Shown in pieces: positions 1-4,811 of a stretch of DNA of 5,247 bases. Position 1 is the stretch's first letter. Each line of letters starts with the position of its first letter. The translations under genes and the position numbers were made by a program. The notes beneath the pieces were generated by a model that was given only the letters and a program-made list of their open reading frames with translations, did no database searches and had not been told where the DNA came from. Source of the DNA: Firmicutes bacterium UBA3906 (GTDB lineage Bacteria; Bacillota; Clostridia; Caldicoprobacterales; DTU083); the NCBI GenBank assembly GCA_002391555.1, contig DGFG01000137.1, positions 1 through 5,247 of the forward strand, given 5' to 3'.

Positions 1-19
1 AGATGTGTATAAGAGACAG
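1..19 (+). other. Tn5/Nextera transposase mosaic end (library adapter, not genomic)
   Basis: The first 19 bases, AGATGTGTATAAGAGACAG, are identical to the hyperactive Tn5 mosaic end used in tagmentation sequencing libraries. Its place at base 1, with unrelated sequence starting at base 20, shows it is untrimmed adapter at a contig end. It should be masked. It also warns that read trimming was incomplete, which matters for judging the odd gene junctions further in. Confidence 0.97.
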
Positions 20-28
20 AACCTATAA

Positions 29-103
29 TCCTCAGTAGCTCAATGGTAGAGCACTCGGCTGTTAACCGGGGGGTTACTGGTTCGAGCCCAGTCTGGGGAG
101 CCA
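29..103 (+). tRNA. tRNA-Asn (anticodon GTT)
   Basis: A full cloverleaf can be folded by eye. The acceptor stem pairs TCCTCAG (29-35) with CTGGGGA (93-99), including one G-T pair. The D arm has GCTC/GAGC stem halves. The anticodon stem CTCGG (54-58) pairs with CCGGG (66-70) around the loop CTGTTAA, giving anticodon GTT at 61-63, which reads asparagine codons AAC/AAU. The T arm ACTGG-TTCGAGC-CCAGT spans 76-92. G100 is the discriminator and CCA (101-103) is encoded in the DNA. The gene delivers asparagine during translation. Its promoter is not visible because only nine genomic bases remain upstream before the adapter. Confidence 0.97.
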
Positions 104-114
104 TATATACAAAG

Positions 115-151
115 AATCCGTATACATTAATAGATGTATACGGATTTTTTT
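115..151 (+). terminator. Rho-independent terminator after tRNA-Asn
   Basis: A 13-base perfect inverted repeat, AATCCGTATACAT (115-127) and ATGTATACGGATT (134-146), encloses a six-base loop (TAATAG) and is followed by an uninterrupted T run to position 151. It starts 12 bases after the tRNA CCA end, so it probably ends the tRNA transcript. Transcription of the TadC-like piece that follows would therefore need another promoter, and none is evident between the terminator and that reading frame. Confidence 0.93.
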
Positions 152-271
152 ATTAATAGATAAAGATAGCTGCTGTTTAACCAATATCATAAAAGAAATA
201 CAGGTTTATTTGATCCTATTGAAGAGAAAAGCTATCCCCTAAAGGAGATATACTTCGTTGGGTATGCATTT

Positions 272-742
272 ATGGAGGCAATAGGATACCAATATAAGTC
301 AAAGCACGATAGAAAGCTAAGAAAAGAAATTAGTGTACTCCATGGTGAAAAGTATGCAGATTACTATCTTAGGGTGATACATTCACAGAAAGTCACCTTT
401 GCCTTCACCTTAACTGTACTGGCCTTTCCCATGTATGGACTAGCTGATAGTGTGGCGGCATTATTTGTAATGTTAATGTTTGCAGCAGTTGCTTATTATT
501 ACTTTGGTACTGTAACAGAAAAGGAAATTACCAAACGATCTGAAGAAATGCTTAGTGATTTTTCCGACCTTGTATCAAAGCTTGCCCTTCTCACCAATGC
601 TGGCATGATTATTAGAGAAGCATGGGAAGAGGTTGCTTACACGGGTGATAGCACTCTGTACAAAGAAATGCAAACGACAGTAGATGAAATGAGAAATGGT
701 GTATCTGAGGTCGATGCTCTATTTAACTTTGGAACACTATGA
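272..742 (+). CDS. TadC-like protein fragment (type II secretion F family), truncated at both ends
   Basis: The protein resembles TadC, the inner-membrane platform subunit of Tad-type pilus/secretion systems, which works with TadB and the TadA ATPase. From ATG 272, residues 1-39 are the charged cytoplasmic part (KSKHDRKLRKE, YADYYLRV). Two hydrophobic segments follow at about 40-56 and 60-78, and the start of the T2SSF domain at about 97-121 (FSDLVSKLALLTNAGMIIREAW). Family members usually run to about 270-300 residues. This one ends at 156, just after the first part of the T2SSF domain, and the last residues (TL) are probably out of the native frame. The frame is open upstream back to 170 and still looks like TadC there (IEEKSYPLKEIYFVGYAFMEAIGY), so ATG 272 is an internal methionine. 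No in-frame ATG, GTG or TTG exists between 170 and 272, and 272 has no well-spaced ribosome site. The first membrane helix and true start are missing. I read it as a pseudogene remnant or chimeric piece, not a working protein. Confidence 0.72.
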   Translation: MEAIGYQYKSKHDRKLRKEISVLHGEKYADYYLRVIHSQKVTFAFTLTVLAFPMYGLADSVAALFVMLMFAAVAYYYFGTVTEKEITKRSEEMLSDFSDLVSKLALLTNAGMIIREAWEEVAYTGDSTLYKEMQTTVDEMRNGVSEVDALFNFGTL

Positions 743-2756
743 GGACTGGTGGATAAAGGTTCCTGACATGGACGATATTGGCTCTTTTCTAAGTGGGCTT
801 GACAATGTACCTGATGAACCAAAAGAAATGAAGGGCTTATTTTATAGCGACTATCTAACTGCCTTTGTCTATCTCGGCTTAAAAAGCAGTGCTGCAGAAT
901 CAATGTACCAGCGAATGGCAGAAGTTATCCAGGCTAATTTGCGAAAGCTAACCAACGATACAAGCTATTCAATGAAAAATGCACGGGTATATTTTAAGCT
1001 AGAAGCACAGCTCCGAGTAAAGCCCCTAATGATAGCCCTGCCTTACTTTGGCTTTCGCTATAGCTACAAAAATTCCAGTGGTGTATCCAAGGTCAATGGC
1101 CAAATAATTGATAAGGCAATAGCAAATTCAGCCATTAAATATTCAGATGATGGTAAAAAGGCAAGTGTAATGTTTCAGATACCAGAGTCTGCTTTAAGGG
1201 CTAATAACCAATTTAATGGTACACTAGAGTTCACAGCAATTGATCGCTCAGATAATAGTACAGATTTCATAGGCAAGAGGAGGCTGGTAGTTGATAATAT
1301 TACACCAACAGCAAGTGTATCCTACAATAGTCCAGTACAAAAATTAAATGATCTTTCATACTATAGTGGAGCAATCAAGGCAACTATTACAATAAATGAA
1401 GCCAATTTCTTTAGCGACGATGTTAAAGTTATGGTATCAAAGGATGGGGCTAGTCCATACCAGGTAAAACCTACTTGGCTAGATGAAAGCATTGATATCC
1501 ATACTGGTAGCTTTACTATTGAAGAGGACGGTAGCTATTTTGTCACAATCAACTATACAGATAGATCAGGTAACAAAATGACTGAGTATGTGTCAAACAA
1601 GCTTATCATCGATACTACAAAGCCAAGTATTTCTGTCAATGGCATCAAGGATGAGTCAGCCAACAGGGGTGATACTGTTGGGTTTGTAGTTACTGTCGAG
1701 GATCAAAATCTTGATGGTGCTTCCTTTACACCTTCCTTAATTGCTACTATTAGAAATGAAAATGGTAATTTTGAAACTGTAGATATTACACAAGAGGGAA
1801 CTATAAATACCATAGTAGATGGTAAAAAATACACATATATTGTTGACAACCTCGAATTAGATGGTATTTATACATTAACCTGCCAGGTCTACGATAAGGC
1901 TAGAAACCTATGTAATGAATTGATGATTATAGACTCAGATTTAGTGGCTCAGGACTTATGCTTTTCAATTAATAGGATGGGTTCAAGCTATGCTCTAGAC
2001 AGTAGAGTTAAGGAAATAAACGGGTCATTTGTAGTGAGTTCTGAGGACATTGTTATTACAGAGGTAAATGCTGATAGGTTAGAAGGACTTAAGATCACGC
2101 TCTTTAAAAATAATCAGACCATCACACTTGTAGAAGGGACAGATTACAGGGTAGATATTTCTCGCGGCGATGGAGGTTGGTACCAATATTCATATACTAT
2201 ACTAGGTAAAAATTTTGCCGAAGATGGTGTATATCGAATAGCAGTATATACAGAGGATGCAGCGGGAAATGTTTCACAAAACACCCTTGACACCAAGGCG
2301 ATGGATATTAGCTTTGGTGTTGACAAAACCAGCCCCAATATAATTGTGACCAATCTAGAAAAAGGAGTCACATACCCGCTAGACTTCTTAACTGTGCTTA
2401 TGAGTGTAAACGACAATCTTAAGCTTGAGAATGTAGTTGTATATCTAAATGATGTTGAGCACATGAACTGGAAGGCAGAAGATATAGAAAAGATAATTGC
2501 AGAAAAAAGAGACTTTACTTTTGACATAGGTGGAGACAGTACACGGCCACATAGTGTAAAAATAGTGGCTACAGATGCCGCCGGTAATAAAGCTATATCT
2601 GAGATCAATGGCTTTTATGTAACCAAGGACCTATGGGTTAGGTACTATAACAATAAATACTTATTCTTTGGTTCAATAGCCGGTGCTTTACTCCTAATAG
2701 TAGCTTTAACCGTCCTTGTGTTAAAGGGCAGAAAAAAGAAAGGGGCTAGTGCATGA
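696..2756 (+). CDS. Chimeric ORF: DUF5702-like tail fused to Ig-like-repeat surface protein with C-terminal membrane anchor
   Basis: The open frame encodes 686 residues from ATG 696, but that ATG lies inside the TadC-like coding sequence and lacks a ribosome site. No signal peptide is present, so it is not a credible native start. Residues about 12-118 are the DUF5702-like piece. From about 119 onward it is a beta-rich, Thr/Asn/Asp-rich extracellular protein of bacterial Ig-like repeats. Repeat ends show the motif D-x-x-x-N (AIDRSDN 181-187, YTDRSGN 287-293, VYDKARN 398-404, TEDAAGN 519-525, ATDAAGN 625-631). Linkers look like VDNITPTASV, IDTTKPSISV and VDKTSPNIIV near 199, 305 and 542. A hydrophobic segment at about 656-676 and the basic tail KGRKKKGASA form a C-terminal membrane anchor. 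No LPxTG sorting signal is present. The real gene was presumably a large secreted, membrane-held adhesin or stalk protein whose N-terminal part is missing. It ends with an ATGA overlap to another start. A working fusion cannot be ruled out, but without a leader peptide it could not be placed outside the cell. Confidence 0.7.
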   Translation: MVYLRSMLYLTLEHYEDWWIKVPDMDDIGSFLSGLDNVPDEPKEMKGLFYSDYLTAFVYLGLKSSAAESMYQRMAEVIQANLRKLTNDTSYSMKNARVYFKLEAQLRVKPLMIALPYFGFRYSYKNSSGVSKVNGQIIDKAIANSAIKYSDDGKKASVMFQIPESALRANNQFNGTLEFTAIDRSDNSTDFIGKRRLVVDNITPTASVSYNSPVQKLNDLSYYSGAIKATITINEANFFSDDVKVMVSKDGASPYQVKPTWLDESIDIHTGSFTIEEDGSYFVTINYTDRSGNKMTEYVSNKLIIDTTKPSISVNGIKDESANRGDTVGFVVTVEDQNLDGASFTPSLIATIRNENGNFETVDITQEGTINTIVDGKKYTYIVDNLELDGIYTLTCQVYDKARNLCNELMIIDSDLVAQDLCFSINRMGSSYALDSRVKEINGSFVVSSEDIVITEVNADRLEGLKITLFKNNQTITLVEGTDYRVDISRGDGGWYQYSYTILGKNFAEDGVYRIAVYTEDAAGNVSQNTLDTKAMDISFGVDKTSPNIIVTNLEKGVTYPLDFLTVLMSVNDNLKLENVVVYLNDVEHMNWKAEDIEKIIAEKRDFTFDIGGDSTRPHSVKIVATDAAGNKAISEINGFYVTKDLWVRYYNNKYLFFGSIAGALLLIVALTVLVLKGRKKKGASA
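728..1049 (+). pseudogene. C-terminal piece of a DUF5702-like protein, fused into the next reading frame
   Basis: In the frame of the long downstream ORF, the stretch from about LEHYEDWWIKV through LMIALPYF resembles the C-terminal part of DUF5702-type proteins. These are large, N-terminally anchored proteins encoded in Tad-pilus loci of Clostridia, and their function is unknown. The recognisable parts are the WW-containing linker, FYSDYLTAFVYL, YQRMAEVIQANL and the beta-rich end (VYFKLEAQLRVKPLM). Only about 105 residues are present; the N-terminal membrane helix and several hundred residues of the usual protein are absent. Both limits are approximate because they are junctions with unrelated coding sequence: a TadC piece in another frame on the left and an Ig-like surface protein in the same frame on the right. 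The family assignment is from memory of the family's pattern and is moderate in certainty. Its neighbourhood with TadC supports it. Confidence 0.5.
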
Positions 2757-2775
2757 GCTAGGCCTCTATGATATA

Positions 2776-2802
2776 ACTTTACATGAACTAAAGTAGGTTT
2801 TT
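2776..2802 (+). terminator. Weak hairpin between convergent genes, possible terminator
   Basis: ACTTTA (2776-2781) and TAAAGT (2789-2794) can pair around a seven-base loop, followed by AGG and five T's. It lies between the plus-strand surface-protein ORF and the convergent EamA gene, where a terminator would be expected. The stem is only six pairs, mostly A-T, and the T run is offset by three bases, so the call is weak. Confidence 0.25.
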
Positions 2803-2814
2803 AGGTCTTGCTAA

Positions 2815-3228
2815 CTATAGGACTAGTACTAGGGTGCCGGCTGCAATGAGTAGTCCTCCAATAAGAGACTTTGCATCAGCTTGCTCACCTAGGAATAAAA
2901 AGGCCATTATTATTGTAAATACAACGCTCAGCTTGTCAATTGGAGCAACCTTGGATACTTCGCCCATCTGTAGTGCCTTGTAATAGAAAAGCCAGGATGC
3001 TCCAGTTGCAAGGCCTGATAGGATTAAGAACTGCCAGTTCTTGCTTGTTAGGCTTACTATCTCCTTGTGTTTACCTGTAAAAAACACAATACCCCATGCT
3101 AGGAGGAGAACTACAAAGGTCCTAATAGCTGTAGCCAAATTGGAGTTGACTCCTTTTAATCCTAGTTTTGCAAGAATTGATACTAGGGCTGCGAATACAG
3201 CAGATAAGAGCGCATATAAAACCCACAT
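2815..3228 (-). CDS. EamA-family (drug/metabolite transporter superfamily) small membrane protein
   Basis: This is a 137-residue one-domain EamA protein, about half the size of the usual ten-helix exporters. This short form is a common full-length family member in bacteria and is thought to work as a dimer in the cytoplasmic membrane. Hydrophobic segments lie at about 2-20, 32-51, 66-84, 100-114 and 120-137. Typical family features are the N-terminal repeat start (ALLSAVFAALVSILAKLGLKG), GLATGASWLFYYKALQMGEVSKVAPIDKL, the LGE turn at 113-115 and the end GGLLIAAGTLVLVL. The start ATG (3226-3228) has AAAGGA (3238-3243 on the complement) about nine bases upstream, and the frame closes with TAG at 2815-2817. 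Both ends match the family, so the gene looks intact, unlike its plus-strand neighbours. The substrate cannot be told from sequence; relatives move amino acids, sugars or other metabolites. It is convergent with the chimeric ORF and divergent from the AraC gene. Confidence 0.88.
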   Translation of the reverse strand: MWVLYALLSAVFAALVSILAKLGLKGVNSNLATAIRTFVVLLLAWGIVFFTGKHKEIVSLTSKNWQFLILSGLATGASWLFYYKALQMGEVSKVAPIDKLSVVFTIIMAFLFLGEQADAKSLIGGLLIAAGTLVLVL

Positions 3229-3249
3229 TTAAATCAATCCTTTCTTTTG

Positions 3250-3278
3250 CTAGTAATTGAACAATATATAGATGTCAA
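3250..3278 (-). promoter_or_regulatory. Possible promoter of the EamA gene
   Basis: On the complement, a perfect -35 hexamer TTGACA (3273-3278) is followed after 17 bases by TACTAG (3250-3255), which matches TATAAT in only three positions. The position, about 20-30 bases before the EamA start codon, suits a short leader. The poor -10 makes this a weak call. Confidence 0.28.
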
Positions 3279-3470
3279 TTCAAGCTAATATCTAATGTGC
3301 TTATTCTACCATTTGTAGGGTCCCAAGAACAAGGCTAATAGGCATAAGTCTTTTATTTATTCGTAAGTATACTATATATAAGAGTTTTTAATATAGTTTT
3401 TTTATATAGCTGCTTATTAGATAGGCACTGATGATTAGCTGCCCTAGAGTAAGACTTTTAGCTACAACCA

Positions 3471-3499
3471 TTGACTTTAGTGGGATACAATGTTATTAT
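3471..3499 (+). promoter_or_regulatory. Sigma-A-like promoter upstream of the AraC-family gene
   Basis: TTGACT (3471-3476) and TATTAT (3494-3499) are separated by exactly 17 bases, and each matches the consensus in five of six positions. Transcription would start near 3505, leaving a leader of about 225 bases before GTG 3730. A 14-base element, TATACAAGTGTTAT (3497-3510), overlaps the -10 and the expected start point and recurs with one change upstream of the binding-protein gene, so it may be an operator. Confidence 0.5.
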
Positions 3500-3715
3500 A
3501 CAAGTGTTATCACATATTAATAAGGACTACTTGAGCTTATAGACCATAGGTAAAAGAAAGGTATGTGAGACTAATATATAACTTAATATCTTAATTTTCT
3601 TGATTCTTAGGGATAGCCTATTATTCAAGTATAATGGAGAAGCTACACAATATATATACAAAAATATGTAGACTGGTATTTTAGCTTCTTTATTTATATA
3701 AAGTGATACTTACTT

Positions 3716-3721
3716 GGGAGG
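3716..3721 (+). promoter_or_regulatory. Ribosome binding site that sets the AraC start at GTG 3730
   Basis: GGGAGG is a near-perfect anti-16S match and lies eight bases before GTG 3730. The alternative in-frame GTG at 3703 sits upstream of this site and has no purine-rich sequence of its own (it is preceded by TTTATATAAA-type sequence). The site therefore favours the shorter protein. Confidence 0.85.
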
Positions 3722-3729
3722 AAGTACCC

Positions 3730-4599
3730 GTGATCGAGACTTTAGATGGGAACCATGAAACGGTAAACTATCGGGGTGATTTTAGGATCAAAATTCATAA
3801 AAACAAGGAAAAGGAAGATTACCCCCAGCATTGGCATACAGATGTAGAGATAGTTATGCCTGTTGAAAACACCTACAAGGTTGTAATAGACGAAGTCACA
3901 TATAAGCTCAAGGAGAAAGACATAATTCTCATACCATCTGGGACCTTGCATGAGCTATATGCTCCTTCAGATGGATACCGGATAATAATGCAGTTCGACT
4001 ATTCAGTTTTTAAAAATGTTAGCGGAATTAATTCAATCATACAAAACCTATACCCATGTGCCTGTATCACACAGGAGACCATGCCAAATATACAAGAAAA
4101 GCTTGCAGAATGGATATTAGATATTACCGATGAGTACTTTGCCAATAGGCCTCTTAGAAATGCAACTATATATAGCAAACTCTTATCCTTCTTAACAATG
4201 CTTGGCCGAGAATGCATTAACAAAGACAAGGGCTTTTTATCTGGCAAGGATCAAAAACAGCAAGTATACATAGGAATGCTTATTAATGTGTGCAAGTATA
4301 TCGATGAACACTACACAGAGACCATTAAAATAGATGATATTGCTAACATTGCGGGATTTAGCAAATTTCACTTTACAAGACTTTTCAAGCAGACAATGGA
4401 TATGTCCTGGTATGATTATCTGATAAACCGTAGGATCATGCAGGCAGAAAAGCTATTAATCGAAACAGACCTATCTATTATGCAGGTTGCTATGAAGGCA
4501 GGTTTTGGGAGCTTAGCAACTTTCAATAGGATATTTAAACAAAAAAGAAACTGTACACCCACTGAGTATAAGCGAATGTATAAAAGAGTACACGCATAA
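3730..4599 (+). CDS. AraC-family transcriptional regulator with N-terminal cupin sensor domain
   Basis: A 289-residue DNA-binding regulator, a normal size for sugar-type AraC proteins. Residues about 15-105 form the cupin-like sensing domain, with the HWHTD motif at 34-38, a turn of the KLKEKDIILIPSGTLHEL type ending near 76, and beta-rich spacing. The C-terminal AraC DNA-binding domain covers about 181-285. Its first helix-turn-helix is around IDDIANIAGFSKFHFTRLFK, and the second around IMQVAMKAGFGSLATFNRIF, followed by the family signature end CTPTEYKRMY. Start GTG 3730 is chosen for its GGGAGG site; GTG 3703 would add nine residues. The gene is followed, same strand, 212 bases later by an ABC sugar-type binding lipoprotein, so it probably senses a carbohydrate and activates that uptake operon. 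Its ligand cannot be named. It may also act on its own promoter, given the shared 14-base element upstream of both genes. Confidence 0.93.
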   Translation: MIETLDGNHETVNYRGDFRIKIHKNKEKEDYPQHWHTDVEIVMPVENTYKVVIDEVTYKLKEKDIILIPSGTLHELYAPSDGYRIIMQFDYSVFKNVSGINSIIQNLYPCACITQETMPNIQEKLAEWILDITDEYFANRPLRNATIYSKLLSFLTMLGRECINKDKGFLSGKDQKQQVYIGMLINVCKYIDEHYTETIKIDDIANIAGFSKFHFTRLFKQTMDMSWYDYLINRRIMQAEKLLIETDLSIMQVAMKAGFGSLATFNRIFKQKRNCTPTEYKRMYKRVHA

Positions 4600-4762
4600 T
4601 AAAAATAATATTAGCTATCATAAAATATAGGTAATCGCCATAATAAAGGCATTAAGTAGCTATAAAATGTATATAAATATAAAAAGAACAAGCAATAAAT
4701 GAGAAATAAATAGCAATATATAAGCAGAGTGTTCATAATATCAAGTATATAATCCATTATAG

Positions 4763-4782
4763 TATACAAGTTTTATTGTATA
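4763..4782. promoter_or_regulatory. Candidate operator upstream of the binding-protein gene
   Basis: TATACAA (4763-4769) and TTGTATA (4776-4782) form a perfect seven-base inverted repeat with a six-base spacer, ending 29 bases before the lipoprotein start codon. The left part, TATACAAGTTTTAT (4763-4776), matches an element at 3497-3510 upstream of the AraC gene in 13 of 14 positions. A -10-like TATAAT (4748-4753) and TATAGT (4758-4763) lie just upstream, but neither has a good -35, which is typical of an activator-dependent promoter. All of this is inference; the region is very AT-rich and chance matches are possible. Confidence 0.3.
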
Positions 4783-4799
4783 TATTTCACAAAAATATG

Positions 4800-4806
4800 A
4801 GGAGGG
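4800..4806 (+). promoter_or_regulatory. Strong ribosome binding site of the binding-protein gene
   Basis: AGGAGGG is a near-perfect Shine-Dalgarno sequence six bases before ATG 4812 (counting from AGGAGG). It fixes the start and suggests high expression, as is usual for the binding subunit of ABC importers. Confidence 0.85.
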
Positions 4807-4811
4807 AAACC

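Larger units (their letters stand above)
3229..3729. other. AT-rich intergenic region between divergent EamA and AraC-family genes
   Basis: About 500 bases without a convincing gene; the frames contain only very short ORFs lacking ribosome sites. It holds a possible EamA promoter at its left edge, a hairpin with T run at 3371-3403, a good sigma-A-like promoter at 3471-3499, a perfect TATAAT at 3630-3635 lacking a matching -35, an inverted repeat at 3638-3689 (AGAAGCTA/TAGCTTCT), and the AraC ribosome site at 3716-3721. I recognise no known riboswitch or small RNA family here, though an unknown leader RNA of about 225 bases before the AraC gene would be possible if the 3471 promoter is used. 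Confidence 0.7.
4600..4811. other. AT-rich spacer before the ABC binding-protein gene
   Basis: A 212-base gap with no gene. No strong terminator follows the AraC gene; the best hairpin, GCC-N8-GGC near 4637-4650, has three to six pairs and no T run. TAGCTAT occurs twice (4612-4618, 4657-4663) with similar AT-rich flanks. Weak -10-like boxes and the candidate operator sit in the last 70 bases. Readthrough from the regulator into the transporter gene is therefore possible. Confidence 0.55.

Noticed and set aside
1..151. tRNA-Asn as the attachment site of an integrated element
   Set aside because: No integrase, no direct repeat of the tRNA 3' end elsewhere in the window, and the sequence to the left is only adapter.
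690..745. Programmed frameshift joining the TadC-like and downstream frames
   Set aside because: No slippery heptamer or stimulating structure is evident, and the two sides belong to different protein families, so a deletion junction explains it better.
637..903. Minus-strand ORF of 88 codons across the TadC/DUF5702-like junction
   Set aside because: Antisense shadow of two recognisable coding pieces; no domain, no ribosome site and odd composition.
2144..2608. Minus-strand ORF of 154 codons inside the Ig-like region
   Set aside because: Lies wholly opposite clear Ig-like repeat coding sequence; Ser/Phe-rich antisense translation without family features.
2640..2756. LPxTG sortase anchor at the end of the Ig-like protein
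   Set aside because: The membrane helix and basic tail are there, but no LPxTG-like motif precedes them.
3041..3232. Plus-strand ORF of 63 codons opposite the EamA gene
   Set aside because: Antisense to a well-conserved transporter; no ribosome site or recognisable domain.
3742..4247. Two minus-strand ORFs opposite the AraC gene (3742-3951 and 3999-4247)
   Set aside because: Shadows of the clear cupin and linker coding sequence of the regulator.
4600..4811. CcpA catabolite (cre) site before the sugar-binding protein gene
   Set aside because: No stretch resembling the cre consensus with its central CG and flanking TG/CA is visible in the spacer.
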